Assembly (NCBI GenBank): GCA_003563055.1
Contig: PWSY01000036.1
Span: 26,103 to 90,102, forward strand
Direction: 5' to 3'
Length of the DNA stretch: 64,000 nucleotides
Source of the DNA: Anaerolineaceae bacterium
Lineage (GTDB): Bacteria > Chloroflexota > Anaerolineae > Anaerolineales > Anaerolineaceae
The position numbers were made by a program, and so were the translations under genes. Numbering within the stretch: the stretch's first letter is position 1; each line of letters starts with the position of its first letter. A model generated the notes under the pieces. The model made no database searches, had not been told where the DNA came from, and saw only the letters and a program-made list of their open reading frames with translations. This document shows positions 1 through 11,447 of this stretch, piece by piece.

Positions 1-12
1 TGAGGAGTTTGA

Positions 13-789
13 ATGTCTAAATTGGAAATAAAAAATTTACATGTATCGCTTGAGGATACTCACATCATCAAGGGATTTAACCTTTCTGTAAAACGTGGAG
101 AAGTTCACGCCATTATGGGACCTAACGCAACTGGGAAATCCACACTGGCTTACACCATAATGGGACATCCTAAATACGAAGTTTCTGGGGGTGATATACA
201 AGTTGATGGAAACAGCATCCTTGAAATGGCTCCCGATGAACGTTCTCGGGCAGGTATCTTTCTGGCATTTCAATATCCTGTCTCTATTCCAGGTGTAACT
301 GTGGCAAACTTTCTGAGAACTGCGGTCAACGCCAAAAGGCGTTATTCCGATCCCTCGCAAAAGGATATTTCTATACTCGAATTTCGCAAGTTACTAAAAT
401 CAAAGATGGATTTACTGGAGATGGATTATTCCTTTGGTGGCAGATACTTGAATGAAGGTTTTTCTGGAGGCGAAAAAAAGCGTACAGAGGTTCTACAACT
501 TGCTGTATTAGAGCCATCTTTTGCGATTCTCGATGAAACTGACTCCGGGTTGGATATTGACGCTATCCGGATTGTGTCCGAAGGAGTCAATGCATTGAAA
601 GGCCCCAATATGGGTGTGGTTGTCATCACCCATTATCAGCGGATTTTGAATTATCTCCAACCTGATTATGTTCATGTCATGTATGATGGCCGTATCGTTG
701 AATCTGGTGGTGAAGAACTGGCAGTACAACTGGAGGAGCATGGGTACGATTGGGTGCGTGAAAAATATGGACACCCAGAAGCAGCTTAA
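13..789 (+). CDS. sufC: Fe-S cluster assembly ATPase SufC
   Basis: 258 aa ABC ATPase with Walker [10 protein letters not shown] and SufC-type signature [12 protein letters not shown]; followed by sufB and sufD. Confidence 0.96.
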   Translation: MSKLEIKNLHVSLEDTHIIKGFNLSVKRGEVHAIMGPNATGKSTLAYTIMGHPKYEVSGGDIQVDGNSILEMAPDERSRAGIFLAFQYPVSIPGVTVANFLRTAVNAKRRYSDPSQKDISILEFRKLLKSKMDLLEMDYSFGGRYLNEGFSGGEKKRTEVLQLAVLEPSFAILDETDSGLDIDAIRIVSEGVNALKGPNMGVVVITHYQRILNYLQPDYVHVMYDGRIVESGGEELAVQLEEHGYDWVREKYGHPEAA

Positions 790-812
790 ACTTAAATTAA
801 TGGAGGTCTTCT

Positions 813-2225
813 ATGGGTAAAAACCCAGAGACTGATTTTATAAATGAACTAGGTGAGTATCAGTTCGGATTTCATGATCCTGAAACTTATATATACAAAA
901 GCCGAAAAGGTCTTGATGAGGACGTAGTCAGGCAGATTTCTGCAAAAAAGAATGAACCTGATTGGATGTTGGCCTTTCGAATAAAAGCATTGAGACATTT
1001 TCAGCAAAGACCGATGCCAACCTGGGGCCCTGATTTAAGCGGCCTTGATCTGGATGATATTTTCTTTTATGTCAAACCGACGGATGCCGAAGGAAAGACC
1101 TGGGCAGATGTTCCAGATACGATCAAAAACACATTTGATAAATTAGGCATTCCAGAAGCTGAGCAAAAATACCTTTCAGGGGTGGGCGCACAGTATGATT
1201 CTGAGATGATTTACCACAGTGTTCAGGAAGGTCTTGAAAAACAAGGGGTTATTTTTCTCTCAATAGAAGAGGGCTTAAGGCAACATCCAAAACTATTTAA
1301 GGAATACTTCTCGACAGTCATTCCAATCCAGGATAATAAATTTGCAGCCCTGAATAGCGCTGTTTGGTCAGGCGGCTCTTTTGTTTACATTCCACCAGGT
1401 GTTAAGGTTGATTTACCGCTGCAAGCTTATTTCCGGTTAAATGTTGCCAACATAGGCCAATTTGAGCGTTCATTAATCATCGCTGATGAAGGGGCGCAGG
1501 TGCATTATGTGGAAGGTTGTACAGCGCCAACATATATGACCAACTCCTTTCACAGTGGTGTTATCGAAATTGTGGTTAAGAAGAACGCGCGTGTTCGTTA
1601 TACAACCATTCAAAACTGGTCCAGTAATGTATACAACCTTGTGACACAGCGATCCAAAGTTTATGAAAATGGAACGATGGAGTGGGTTGACGCCAATCTG
1701 GGGTCAAAGATAACAATGAAATACCCTTCCTGTTATTTACTGGAGCCTGGTGCCAAGGGTGAGATTTTATCGGTCGCTTTTGCTGGGCCAGGCCAGCATC
1801 AAGATGCAGGTGGTAAAGCGATTCATTTTGCTCCTAACACCAGCAGTAAGATTACATCAAAATCAATCAGCCGCAAAGATGGACGCAGTTCCTATCGAGG
1901 TTTAGTAAAGATCCTCTCGGAAGCCGAGGGTTCCAGGTCTAATGTTGTCTGTGACGCGTTATTACTGGACCCCCAATCTCGCTCGGATACCTATCCGTAT
2001 ATTGAAGTTGACGCTCAGGATGTCAGCCTGGGTCACGAAGCAACAGTATCCAAGGTCGGTGAAGAGCAATTATTTTATTTAATGAGCAGAGGATTAAGCG
2101 AAGAAGAGGCGACCACTATGGTTGTCTCCGGTTTTATTGAACCTTTGGTTAAAGAGCTCCCCATGGAATATGCCGTAGAAATGAACCGCTTGATTCAGCT
2201 ACAAATGATTGGGTCAGTTGGATAA
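813..2225 (+). CDS. sufB: Fe-S cluster assembly protein SufB
   Basis: 470 aa; SufB-type sequence ([70 protein letters not shown]). Confidence 0.96.
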   Translation: MGKNPETDFINELGEYQFGFHDPETYIYKSRKGLDEDVVRQISAKKNEPDWMLAFRIKALRHFQQRPMPTWGPDLSGLDLDDIFFYVKPTDAEGKTWADVPDTIKNTFDKLGIPEAEQKYLSGVGAQYDSEMIYHSVQEGLEKQGVIFLSIEEGLRQHPKLFKEYFSTVIPIQDNKFAALNSAVWSGGSFVYIPPGVKVDLPLQAYFRLNVANIGQFERSLIIADEGAQVHYVEGCTAPTYMTNSFHSGVIEIVVKKNARVRYTTIQNWSSNVYNLVTQRSKVYENGTMEWVDANLGSKITMKYPSCYLLEPGAKGEILSVAFAGPGQHQDAGGKAIHFAPNTSSKITSKSISRKDGRSSYRGLVKILSEAEGSRSNVVCDALLLDPQSRSDTYPYIEVDAQDVSLGHEATVSKVGEEQLFYLMSRGLSEEEATTMVVSGFIEPLVKELPMEYAVEMNRLIQLQMIGSVG

Positions 2226-2248
2226 ACAGGAAAGAAGAATAATACCTC

Positions 2249-3601
2249 ATGTCAAGTTCGAGAAAAAGTATCAAAATAGGCAAAGCTACCCGGTCTCGTA
2301 AAGGCTTATCTGGCTTCTCGTTCACCGATAAAAGCCTTCCTGAAGTTGAGGATTCCAGTCTCAGAGATTATCGTCAATCTGCCTGGGAAGCCTATCAGTC
2401 ATTATCCTTTCCAACGAAGCTGGATGAGCCATGGCGAAGGACTGATATCAGTCAATTAAAAACTGAATCCTTTTCCTTGTTCAAAAAATCTGAAAAAGAG
2501 CAACAATTGCCAAGGCATGTGTATGACCCAAAAACGGCGGATGACCTTCGGTCAGGTCAAATCATAGCTGGTGCCGGGGTAAATGATTGTTCGATAAACC
2601 GAGCTTTAGAAGATAAAGGGGTCATCTTTGAGGATTTTCATACTGCTGAAATAGTGCATCCCAGAATACTTCAAGAGGTTCTCGGGCAAATTGTCTCACC
2701 GGGTGAGGATAAATTCACAGCATTGGCTGCAGCACTAGCGACAGATGGCGTCTTTTTATATGTGCCTAAAAATGTTACTATTGAAGATCCACTCCACAGT
2801 ATTTATTGGGGCATGGGTGAATCTAAGGCATTTATAAATCACCTCGTTATCTGGTTGGAGGAAGGGGCGCAGGCAACGATTGTGCACGAATCAACATCCC
2901 CAAATGGTGTTTTAAACGAACAGCTATTCCACAATGGGATTGTGGAGATTCATGTGGGCAATAATGCACATCTTAATTTAGTTGAACTCCAATCCTGGGG
3001 CAAGAATGTCTGGTCTTTTACTAGGGAACGGGCGCAAGTGATGGCTGATGGAAAATTGGACTGGGTTTTTGGCGCAATGGGCTCGCACTTATCGAAAAAT
3101 TTTTTGGATATTGATCTGGTGGAGCCTGGCGCACAGGGACGAATGTCTGGCTTTTATTTCACCGATGATGACCAGCACCTGGACCTTGATACTCAGCAGA
3201 ACCATCTGGCTGCACACACCACCAGCGATCTGTTGTTTAGGGGGGCTTTAATGGATGCCAGCAGGTCGGTTTGGCAGGGAATGGTCTATGTTGCACCCGG
3301 GGCGGTGGGCACAGATGGCTATCAGGCAAATCGAAATTTGATTTTAAGCAAAGCTGCTCGAGCAGATTCGATTCCAGGTCTAGAAATCCTGGCTGATGAT
3401 GTTCGATGTTCACATGGAGCAACGGTTGGAAAGATAGATGAAGATGAAATATTTTACTTGTTAAGTCGTGGGATACCCCAAAAAGAGGCTGAGCAGTTAA
3501 TTATCTTGGGCTTTTTTAATCCTATCATGGAGCGTATCCCATTTACAGGTGTTCGACAAAAGTTTATTGATGCCATTATAGAGAAAATGAATGCTAGATA
3601 A
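2249..3601 (+). CDS. sufD: Fe-S cluster assembly protein SufD
   Basis: 450 aa; SufBD core (NLILSKAARADSIPGLEILADDVRCSHGATVGKIDEDEIFYLLSRGI); adjacent to sufCB. Confidence 0.95.
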   Translation: MSSSRKSIKIGKATRSRKGLSGFSFTDKSLPEVEDSSLRDYRQSAWEAYQSLSFPTKLDEPWRRTDISQLKTESFSLFKKSEKEQQLPRHVYDPKTADDLRSGQIIAGAGVNDCSINRALEDKGVIFEDFHTAEIVHPRILQEVLGQIVSPGEDKFTALAAALATDGVFLYVPKNVTIEDPLHSIYWGMGESKAFINHLVIWLEEGAQATIVHESTSPNGVLNEQLFHNGIVEIHVGNNAHLNLVELQSWGKNVWSFTRERAQVMADGKLDWVFGAMGSHLSKNFLDIDLVEPGAQGRMSGFYFTDDDQHLDLDTQQNHLAAHTTSDLLFRGALMDASRSVWQGMVYVAPGAVGTDGYQANRNLILSKAARADSIPGLEILADDVRCSHGATVGKIDEDEIFYLLSRGIPQKEAEQLIILGFFNPIMERIPFTGVRQKFIDAIIEKMNAR

Positions 3602-3718
3602 GCGCACCAATCGTTTTTCATACAGAAAAATAATAGTAATTACGTCTGAATTCTGCTACAATAGATAATTGATAGATCACAATCCATATTAATTATTATT
3701 TGTTTCCAAGGAGGATCA

Positions 3719-4012
3719 ATGGCGAGATCACCATTTATGCGACCACCCGCAGAAGAGATAACTTATCAGGTAGGTGATGTAGTTGAAGTATTTTGTGACC
3801 ATGAAAAGAATGGCGATCGAATCAGAGATTGGGTAAGGGGAATTGTTGTTCAGGTGGATGAAAAAATGGTAGCGGTGCAATTCCGCACCAATGTTTACCT
3901 CACGGATGGCTGGATGGTCCCTGACCATATTCTATGGTTCCCATTTGATTCAAGTTTAATCCGGCTGGCTAAAAAGGAGTCGACTCGACCAACAGGTTAT
4001 CAATCGGGCTGA
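3719..4012 (+). CDS. Small conserved-looking protein, possible SH3/Tudor-like beta domain
   Basis: 97 aa ORF preceded by AAGGAGG Shine-Dalgarno; followed by an intrinsic terminator; fold assignment is inference. Confidence 0.7.
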   Translation: MARSPFMRPPAEEITYQVGDVVEVFCDHEKNGDRIRDWVRGIVVQVDEKMVAVQFRTNVYLTDGWMVPDHILWFPFDSSLIRLAKKESTRPTGYQSG

Positions 4013-4036
4013 AAATGGTTTTATCGAGCGTATCTG

Positions 4037-4065
4037 GGCGGTCTGCAGGATATGACCGCCTTTTT
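4037..4065 (+). terminator. Intrinsic terminator
   Basis: GGCGGTC ... GACCGCC followed by TTTTT. Confidence 0.8.
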
Positions 4066-4082
4066 AATAACAAGGGAATAAA

Positions 4083-4403
4083 ATGACTGAGATTATCTAT
4101 TATCCAATTTGTTCCTTAGAAAAACTTCCAGTTGGAGAACGTTTATTCGTTGAAGTGGATGAAGAACCAATTGTCATTTTTAACTTCAATGGCGATATAT
4201 TTGCTATCGCCGATGTTTGTACGCATGATCAGGGCTCTTTAGGCGATGGAGAGCTGGAAGGGTATGAAATTGTTTGCCCCAGGCACGGTGCTCGTTTTGA
4301 TATCAGGTCGGGGGAGGTAGTAACATTACCAGCAGTAAATGGAATCTCAACGTACCCGACCAGATTGAATAAGGGCATGGTAGAAATTGGCGTGGAAGCT
4401 TAA
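4083..4403 (+). CDS. Rieske [2Fe-2S] ferredoxin
   Basis: 106 aa with CTHDQGSL and CPRHGARFD Rieske motifs. Confidence 0.92.
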   Translation: MTEIIYYPICSLEKLPVGERLFVEVDEEPIVIFNFNGDIFAIADVCTHDQGSLGDGELEGYEIVCPRHGARFDIRSGEVVTLPAVNGISTYPTRLNKGMVEIGVEA

Positions 4404-4416
4404 ATCATTGTGCATA

Positions 4417-4444
4417 GAAAAACGGCTGTTTTTTCAGCCGTTTT
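4417..4444 (+). terminator. Intrinsic terminator (could work on both strands)
   Basis: AAAACGGCTG TTTTTT CAGCCGTTTT. Confidence 0.85.
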
Positions 4445-4504
4445 AAATTGTGTTTTAGATGGGCTTAAAGATATTCTCAAAAAGCCAAGAAAGTCCCTGA
4501 TTTC

Positions 4505-5158
4505 TTATAGGATATTTGATCCAAACTGACCGACAATTCTTAAGATATCGAAGCCCTCAGCAAAACGTCTTTCTGCCAGGGCACCATGCCGAATTGCAGT
4601 TGCGTGAATTATGTTTTCATCAAGATAATATTTATCTGCATAGGTCTTGTAGGCTTTCAATGCACGGATTTTTCTTTTTACACCATCTTCAGATACCTCA
4701 ACTAAAAAGTCCGGAAAGAAACCATAGCTGGACCTTAATACATCAAATCCCAGTAATGTTGTGCCCCTAAATGCACGTAAGGCTTCCTGGGTTATTGTTT
4801 GATGATCTTGATGAATATCCTGAGCAGTATGCACAAGCACAACCTCAGGATGGTATTGATTCTTGAGTTCAATCATGACCTCAAGAATCTCCTGGCGGAC
4901 TGCCTGGAAACGGCGCGTTATGAATTCGTGAAGGAAGGTATTTTCAGGATTAACCCCAAGTATTTTCATGCTGGCTTTATGCTCTTCAACAAGATTTTGG
5001 AGCGAAGGATTTTTCTGGTTGTCGGAAAAGGTCACACAAATGACCCTGGTCTGGCTTACAATATCTGATATCAGTGCACCACATCCGAGCTCAATATCAT
5101 CTGGATGTGCACCAATACATAAGACTGTATCACCAAAAAAAGTCATATTATGATTCAT
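4505..5158 (-). CDS. PIG-L family deacetylase
   Basis: CIGAHPDDIELGCGALI zinc-binding motif and HQDHQTITQEALRAFR. Confidence 0.92.
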   Translation of the reverse strand: MNHNMTFFGDTVLCIGAHPDDIELGCGALISDIVSQTRVICVTFSDNQKNPSLQNLVEEHKASMKILGVNPENTFLHEFITRRFQAVRQEILEVMIELKNQYHPEVVLVHTAQDIHQDHQTITQEALRAFRGTTLLGFDVLRSSYGFFPDFLVEVSEDGVKRKIRALKAYKTYADKYYLDENIIHATAIRHGALAERRFAEGFDILRIVGQFGSNIL

Positions 5159-5164
5159 AATTTG

Positions 5165-5965
5165 TTATTTCTGTGCCAGGAAACCGCCGATGACTTTTGT
5201 CATCACTAATTTCCCATCTCGATTGAACCACTTTTTAGCAATCTCAGTGATACTTGACATGATCTTTTCAAAGTCTTCTTTAGTTTCAAAGAATGTGTTC
5301 CATAGCAGGCGGTCTTCAGATAGGGAGGCTCGTGTATAGGTAAGAAATGGATCTACAGATGGGAATGTAAGTGGGTTTGTAAAAATATGTACTTTTACAT
5401 CGGAGAATTGGTCTTCAATTGTCTTGAAAATTTCTGATGCATACCGAGAACTACCTGGCATTGGAGGAATCTCTTTCCCTGTGGCCTCTTGAATAATTTC
5501 GTAAAACATCTGTTTATTTTCAGGCATCGGGCCAGTTGTAAACAGATAGCCACCCGTTTTTGTCACACGGTGCATTTCCTTGATTGTAAAAGGTATGTTT
5601 TCTGCGTAGTAGATCGCGAAGGAGCATGAGACCAGATCATAAGTGTTGTCGGGGAATGGAAAGGTTTTATTAAAGTCAAAGCTCTCAAATTTTACCTTGT
5701 TACCCAGTTTATTATTTTCTTCTTTTGCTTTGGTTAGGAGCTCATCAGAAACATCTGCCCCTGTAATAGCCCCTTTACCGCTCAGGTGGGCCAAATATGA
5801 AAAGCATTGTTTCCCTGCACCACAGCCAACATCAAGGATGGACATACCCTGTTCAAGAGGTAATACCTCCAACATCCATTTATCGATATCCTTAGCGCCA
5901 TATGCATCATGAATATTGATTCGGGTAAGCAAGTCATTGGTTGTTTCCTGGTAAGAAATTTTCAT
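5165..5965 (-). CDS. SAM-dependent class I methyltransferase
   Basis: ILDVGCGAGKQCF SAM motif I; FPFPDNTYDLVSCSFAIYY. Confidence 0.9.
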   Translation of the reverse strand: MKISYQETTNDLLTRINIHDAYGAKDIDKWMLEVLPLEQGMSILDVGCGAGKQCFSYLAHLSGKGAITGADVSDELLTKAKEENNKLGNKVKFESFDFNKTFPFPDNTYDLVSCSFAIYYAENIPFTIKEMHRVTKTGGYLFTTGPMPENKQMFYEIIQEATGKEIPPMPGSSRYASEIFKTIEDQFSDVKVHIFTNPLTFPSVDPFLTYTRASLSEDRLLWNTFFETKEDFEKIMSSITEIAKKWFNRDGKLVMTKVIGGFLAQK

Positions 5966-6034
5966 AAGAGTTCCTTTTCTGGTTGATTATTTGCCTGGTA
6001 AGTATAGTTGGAATAATGGAGTTAGGTCAAGGTA

Positions 6035-7114
6035 TTAACAGATTCGTGGCAGAATTTCACCTGATAGCATATCCACTATCCTTGTTGTTCCATAGGTTGT
6101 TCGTAGGTGTACCTCGCCTGGCTCATCTTTTAAAACCACCCCAATGCGCATAGCATGGATTCCGAATTCTGAGGTCCTGAGTATTTTGAGTGCACTGACA
6201 GCAAACCTCTCAGGGAGAATGATCACGACTTTGCCTTCATTTGCCATGTAGAGGGGGTCAAATCCGAGCATTTCACAGGCCATTTGGACATCAGGTTTGA
6301 TAGGAATGGCCGTTTCCTCAATAAGCATGCTGACCTGGCTCTGACAGGCGATTTCTTTCAGAGAAGTGGCCAATCCGCCTCTGGTTGGGTCTCTGAGAGT
6401 ATGCACCTGTGGTATCGACTCCAGAAGCGGTTTGATCATTTTATTTAGCGGGGCGACATCTGATTTTATTTTCGAATCAAAGCCCAGATGTCCCCTTGCC
6501 TGTAAAACGGCAATGGCATGGTCTCCCAGCGTACCAGACAGGATAACGGCATCACCTGGTTTAGCAAACTGTCCCCCTACCTCACGACCTGGTGGAATTA
6601 AGCCAAAGCCCGTTGTATTGATATATACACCATCCGCTTTGCCTTTTTCGACCACCTTTGTATCACCGGCCACGATACAAATATCAGCTTCCTGACAGGT
6701 TTTTGCCATTGAATCGATGATCTGGGTCAGCAAATGTATGGAGAATCCTTCTTCCAGAATAAAGCCAGCCGTTAAATAGCTGGGCTCTGCCCCCAACATA
6801 GCGACATCATTAACGGTGCCAGATACTGCCAGGCGACCGATATCGCCTCCAGGGAAAAACAGGGGCGATACCACGTGGGAATCGGTTGAAATGGCATATT
6901 GACCGTTTTTTGAGTTTTGGAAGGATATTTTGGCGGCATCATTGCCCTGTAGCAAATATCGATTACCGAGTTTTTTAAGAAAGGTATTGCGAATCAGGTC
7001 ATGGCTCATTTGGCCCCCGCTGCCATGTCCAATGACAATTGTTTCTGTGGAATGGTGTGGTATCGGGCAGACCGGACCTTGAATTTGGATGGGTTCTGGG
7101 CTATTTCCAGTCAT
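6035..7114 (-). CDS. hypE: Hydrogenase expression/formation protein HypE
   Basis: 359 aa; GHGSGGQMSHDLI; DPTRGGLATSLKEIA; C-terminal PRIC motif. Confidence 0.96.
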   Translation of the reverse strand: MTGNSPEPIQIQGPVCPIPHHSTETIVIGHGSGGQMSHDLIRNTFLKKLGNRYLLQGNDAAKISFQNSKNGQYAISTDSHVVSPLFFPGGDIGRLAVSGTVNDVAMLGAEPSYLTAGFILEEGFSIHLLTQIIDSMAKTCQEADICIVAGDTKVVEKGKADGVYINTTGFGLIPPGREVGGQFAKPGDAVILSGTLGDHAIAVLQARGHLGFDSKIKSDVAPLNKMIKPLLESIPQVHTLRDPTRGGLATSLKEIACQSQVSMLIEETAIPIKPDVQMACEMLGFDPLYMANEGKVVIILPERFAVSALKILRTSEFGIHAMRIGVVLKDEPGEVHLRTTYGTTRIVDMLSGEILPRIC

Positions 7115-7116
7115 CT

Positions 7117-8262
7117 TTATTTCCTACCAAATCGATAGTAAGCAGCACAGGCGCCTTCAGATGAGACCATAGGCGCGCCTAATGGAGATTGGGGTGTACA
7201 TGATGATCCAAATGCTGGACAATCGAATGGTTTTTTCAAACCCTGCAAAACCTGGCCAGCAATGCAGATGCTAGATTCTGATCTTTTAATTTTACCAGTG
7301 TCAAATCTTACGGTTGCATCAAAATGATGGAACTCGTCACGTAAACCATAACCACTCTTGGGGATAGTGCCAATGCCGCGCCAATTTCGGTTGACTGGTA
7401 TAAACACTTGTTTGATTAATTTTTGCGCGACTTTGTTTCCCGCGCAGGTGACTGCGCGCGAGTAAGCATTTTCTACCTGGCAGCGCCCTTCTTCCAGCAT
7501 TGTCACTGTGCGGAGGATTCCATTTACCAGGTCGAGAGGTTCAAAACCGGTCACAGTGATAGGCGTTTTATATCGCTCAGTGATGGGTAAATATTCCCAG
7601 TAACCCATGACTGTACAAACGTGACCAGCTGCTAGAAAACCCTGAATACAATTGTCCGGGCTGGATAAAATGGCATGCATCGCGGGAGGGACGAGAACAT
7701 TTGCAGGCAAAATTGAAAAATTGTCCAGATTTAGTTTGTCAGCCTGGATGACAGCCATAGCATTGGCTGGGGCTGTTGTCTCAAAACCAATTGCAAAGAA
7801 AACGACCTGTTGATCAGGATTTTCCTGTGCCAACTTCACGGCATCCAGGGGAGAATAGACCACCCGTACCTGACCACCTGCTGCTTTCACAGCGAAAAGG
7901 TCCCCTTGTGAGCCGGGGACGCGCAACATATCACCAAAAGAGGTGAAAATGACATTGGGCTGTTGAGCGATCCATAATGCCTGGTCTATCAATTCTAGGG
8001 CGGTAACACATACTGGGCAGCCTGGCCCGTGGATCAATTCAATTTCATTAGGCAAGAGCTGATCCAATCCATATTTCATGATAGCATGGGTTTGGCCGCC
8101 GCAGATTTCCATTAACGACCATGGACGCGTTATCTGTTGATGGAGTTTGCTAACGACTCCTTTAACTAACTTCGCGTCGCGATAGTTACTGAGCAATTCC
8201 AGAGCCTCTATCTCAGTCACCCTGGGCTTTGTCCTCTTGGGTTGCAAGTGATGCCATCTCAT
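7117..8262 (-). CDS. hypD: Hydrogenase formation protein HypD
   Basis: [43 protein letters not shown]; exact start uncertain because it overlaps hypC. Confidence 0.96.
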   Translation of the reverse strand: MRWHHLQPKRTKPRVTEIEALELLSNYRDAKLVKGVVSKLHQQITRPWSLMEICGGQTHAIMKYGLDQLLPNEIELIHGPGCPVCVTALELIDQALWIAQQPNVIFTSFGDMLRVPGSQGDLFAVKAAGGQVRVVYSPLDAVKLAQENPDQQVVFFAIGFETTAPANAMAVIQADKLNLDNFSILPANVLVPPAMHAILSSPDNCIQGFLAAGHVCTVMGYWEYLPITERYKTPITVTGFEPLDLVNGILRTVTMLEEGRCQVENAYSRAVTCAGNKVAQKLIKQVFIPVNRNWRGIGTIPKSGYGLRDEFHHFDATVRFDTGKIKRSESSICIAGQVLQGLKKPFDCPAFGSSCTPQSPLGAPMVSSEGACAAYYRFGRK

Positions 8263-8470
8263 TTAAGATTTCTAGCGTTTCCTGTGCTTCTTCTTCGCTG
8301 AGTAAGTTCAGCGCAAATCCTGCATGGATGATGGTCCAATCACCGGGTTTGGCTTCGGGTATGACTTCTATACAGGCTTCGCGACTCACACCACCAAAAT
8401 CGATTTTTGCCATTTTTGTGCCATGATCTTCATAGATTGATAGAATTTTTCCAGGTATGCCGAGGCACAT
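8213..8470 (-). CDS. hypC: Hydrogenase assembly chaperone HypC
   Basis: [10 protein letters not shown]-terminus, [19 protein letters not shown]. Confidence 0.95.
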   Translation of the reverse strand: MCLGIPGKILSIYEDHGTKMAKIDFGGVSREACIEVIPEAKPGDWTIIHAGFALNLLSEEEAQETLEILNEMASLATQEDKAQGD

Positions 8471-8473
8471 AAA

Positions 8474-10822
8474 TTACTCCTTATGTCTAAAATACCGATA
8501 AGCTGAAATTAACACCTGTCCAAAGGCCACACAACCATCATTGGCTGGTGTTTGTGAGTGGATGAGCGGATGTATGCCGTCATTTTTTAGTAGCGCCATG
8601 GTTTTTTCAAGCAAAAACGTGTTTTGCCAGACACCGCCTGAGAGTACCATCTGATGGATGTTGTACACCTGCCTGACCATTTTCGCGATGTCTAAAGAAA
8701 GATGCGCAATGGTGTTGTGAAAACGGGCTGAGATGATTCTTTGAGGTACATTTTTTGACAGGTCCATCAAGATAGCAATTAACGTTGGTCTAATGTCAAT
8801 TAAATTATCACTCATTCGCCATGAATAATACCCAATCTCAGCTGGTTCGGCGATTGCTTCTAATTCGATGGCAGCCTGTGCTTCGTAAGTAATTGTCTGT
8901 CTGACTCCGATTAATGCAGAGACTGCATCAAATAAACGTCCCATGCTTGAGGTGAGCGGTGTGTTGATACTCTTCTCCAACTGGACCATTAGTGCAGAAC
9001 GTTCTAACCTGGATAATGATTGAACGGGTTCCAAATTTTCATCCCATGGCAGACCATAAACCCATAATGTGCTCAAAGCCATTCGGGCAGGCTTCCGTAT
9101 GGCGGCTTCCCCACCAGGAAGGGGGACTGGTTTGAGATAATACGGTCTGAGAAAATCCACACAATTGCCGATGAGGACCTCACCTCCCCAAATGGTGCCA
9201 TCTTCACCAAAACCAGTGCCATCAAAAATTAACCCGGCAACTTTTTGGTCATTCGGTATGTGATTTTCAACCATGCAGGCAGCCAGATGGGCATGGTGAT
9301 GCTGTACCGGATATGGATTGAGGCGTTTCTGGTTGATTTCACCCCGTGCATAGGTCGTTGAAAGATAGTCCGGGTGTAAATCATAGCTGATCGCTTCCGG
9401 TTGTATCCGAAAGAGTGTTTCAAAGTGCGATATGGTATCTTTATAATCTCTAAAAGTTTCCCAGTTTTCCAACTCACCGATGTAATGACTGAGAAAGGCA
9501 TATTTTTCACGGGTGAGACAAAAAGTGTTCTTCATTTGTGGGCCAGTTGCCAATATTTGGGGTAGTGATTCGGGTAGCCTAATTGGATTTGGGGCGTATC
9601 CTCTGGCGCGACGGATTGGGTAAGGTTTATCACCTATTATTGCATAAACCGAATCATCAATGCGTTTATAAATTGGTCGATTGTGCATCAGAAAGGAATC
9701 CGCAATTTGGGCAAGTTTTTCCCTGGCAACCTTGTTTTCGGAAATTATGGGCTCTTCTGACAGGTTACCACTTGTCATTACCAGAACTTGTGGAAACCCA
9801 TCTGCTTGTTCCAGCAAGAGGAGATGTAAAGGTGTGTAGGGCAGCATAAACCCTAATCTGTTTTGACCAGGAGCGGCAGCATCAGTGATTTTTGAGCCAG
9901 CCATTTTGGGTAGAAGGACGATCGGGGCCTGGGGGCTGGAGAGTAAGGATTCCGCCATCGGTGTCACATGGACGAAATTTTTTATAACGTCTATACTTGG
10001 TGCCATCAGCGCAAAGGGTTTGTGTGGACGATTTTTGCGTTCGCGGAGCTTGGAGACAGCTTCGGTGTTGCTCGCATCGCAGGCCAGGTGAAAACCTCCT
10101 AAACCTTTGATGGCCAGGATTTTGCCATTGGCGAGCAGCTCTCGAGCGGCTTTAATCGCAGCATCATGGGTTGCATAGGTTTCGCTTGATACTGATTCTA
10201 TCCACACATGCGGGCCACAGTCAGGGCAGGCGATGGGCTGGGCATGAAACCGTCGATTCATTGGGTCGTCATACTCTTCCTGACAGATCGGGCACATACT
10301 AAAATGGGCCATTGTAGTATTGGGCCGGTCATAGGGAATGTCTTTGATGATTGTAAAGCGAGGACCGCAATTGGTGCAATTTATGAATGGATAACGAAAC
10401 CGATGGTCTTGAGGATTGAATAGTTCTATCATACAATGGCCACAAACCGCCATGTCGGGTGAAACAGGCATAAAATCAGTCTCGGAATTCTTGCTGGTTG
10501 TGATTTTAAACCCTTTGTAATTATTGTCTTCAATGGTTCGTGTTTCAATAGAGTCGATTTGAGCCAGAGGTGGAGCATTATGTGTTATTGCGTTAAGGAA
10601 TGATTTGAAATTTTCTTCAGCGCCAGTCACTTCAATATCCACACCACTGGCGGAATTTTGTACCCAGCCCGAGAGGTTAGATTGGATTGCCAGGTTATAG
10701 ATGAATGGCCGGAAACCGACACCCTGAACGATCCCATTGATGTGGATATGGCGGCTTATGTGAGTCACGGGATAGAGATTAACCTCACGAAAGTTTTGCC
10801 TTAAGCCAGTGGAACCAGTCAT
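8474..10822 (-). CDS. hypF: Carbamoyltransferase HypF
   Basis: Acylphosphatase domain (GIVQGVGFRPF), zinc fingers, YrdC and Kae1-like domains (HHHAHLAACMVEN); start may lie downstream of the ORF start. Confidence 0.95.
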   Translation of the reverse strand: MTGSTGLRQNFREVNLYPVTHISRHIHINGIVQGVGFRPFIYNLAIQSNLSGWVQNSASGVDIEVTGAEENFKSFLNAITHNAPPLAQIDSIETRTIEDNNYKGFKITTSKNSETDFMPVSPDMAVCGHCMIELFNPQDHRFRYPFINCTNCGPRFTIIKDIPYDRPNTTMAHFSMCPICQEEYDDPMNRRFHAQPIACPDCGPHVWIESVSSETYATHDAAIKAARELLANGKILAIKGLGGFHLACDASNTEAVSKLRERKNRPHKPFALMAPSIDVIKNFVHVTPMAESLLSSPQAPIVLLPKMAGSKITDAAAPGQNRLGFMLPYTPLHLLLLEQADGFPQVLVMTSGNLSEEPIISENKVAREKLAQIADSFLMHNRPIYKRIDDSVYAIIGDKPYPIRRARGYAPNPIRLPESLPQILATGPQMKNTFCLTREKYAFLSHYIGELENWETFRDYKDTISHFETLFRIQPEAISYDLHPDYLSTTYARGEINQKRLNPYPVQHHHAHLAACMVENHIPNDQKVAGLIFDGTGFGEDGTIWGGEVLIGNCVDFLRPYYLKPVPLPGGEAAIRKPARMALSTLWVYGLPWDENLEPVQSLSRLERSALMVQLEKSINTPLTSSMGRLFDAVSALIGVRQTITYEAQAAIELEAIAEPAEIGYYSWRMSDNLIDIRPTLIAILMDLSKNVPQRIISARFHNTIAHLSLDIAKMVRQVYNIHQMVLSGGVWQNTFLLEKTMALLKNDGIHPLIHSQTPANDGCVAFGQVLISAYRYFRHKE

Positions 10823-11444
10823 CGATTCCTTCGCCCGTCGTGCATGAGACAGGAAATGATCGCAAGCCAGGGTTTAGGATTTCTACGCCGCGACGAAAAT
10901 AATCCATATCAAAATCGATGTAAGGGAGAAGGTCAATCTTGTTGATAATCAAAACATCCAAGCCTCGATAAATATTAGGATATTTATAAGGTTTGTCATC
11001 CCCTTCGGGTACACTGGCGATGAGAATATTGCTGTGAGTGCCGAGTTGCCAAGCAGCAGGGCATATCAGGTTGCCGACATTTTCTACAATCACCAAATCA
11101 AGGGCGTCAAGCGGCAATTGATTGAGGGCATTTTCAACCATTACTGCATCCAGGTGGCACTCACCCCCAGTATTGATTTGTACTGCTGGCATCCCAGCAG
11201 CATTGATTTTATCTGAATCAATGGTGACTGGCGCAGTATCACCTTCGATCACACCGATCTGGTAAGCATCGGCGATTAATGCCTTAATGGTGGCTAGAAT
11301 AAAACTGGTTTTTCCTGAACCAGGTGATGCCATCAGGTTGATTGAAAAGATATCATGTTGACTCAGGCGGCGTCTGTTTTCATTCGCCAAATGGTCGTTG
11401 GCGTTCAAAATATTCTCAACAATTTTTATTCGATTTTGGGTCAT
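10785..11444 (-). CDS. hypB: Hydrogenase nickel incorporation GTPase HypB
   Basis: LMASPGSGKTSF, GDTAPVTIDSDKI, NTGGECHLDA, NKIDLLPY. Confidence 0.96.
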   Translation of the reverse strand: MTQNRIKIVENILNANDHLANENRRRLSQHDIFSINLMASPGSGKTSFILATIKALIADAYQIGVIEGDTAPVTIDSDKINAAGMPAVQINTGGECHLDAVMVENALNQLPLDALDLVIVENVGNLICPAAWQLGTHSNILIASVPEGDDKPYKYPNIYRGLDVLIINKIDLLPYIDFDMDYFRRGVEILNPGLRSFPVSCTTGEGIDDWFHWLKAKLS

Positions 11445-11447
11445 TTT

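Noticed and set aside
37-360. Numerous antisense/overlapping ORFs of 60-130 aa in the track (for example 37..360 minus, 508..774 minus, 13242..13640 plus, 14241..14837 plus)
   Set aside because: They lie opposite strongly supported conserved genes, have no recognisable motifs and low-complexity or atypical composition.
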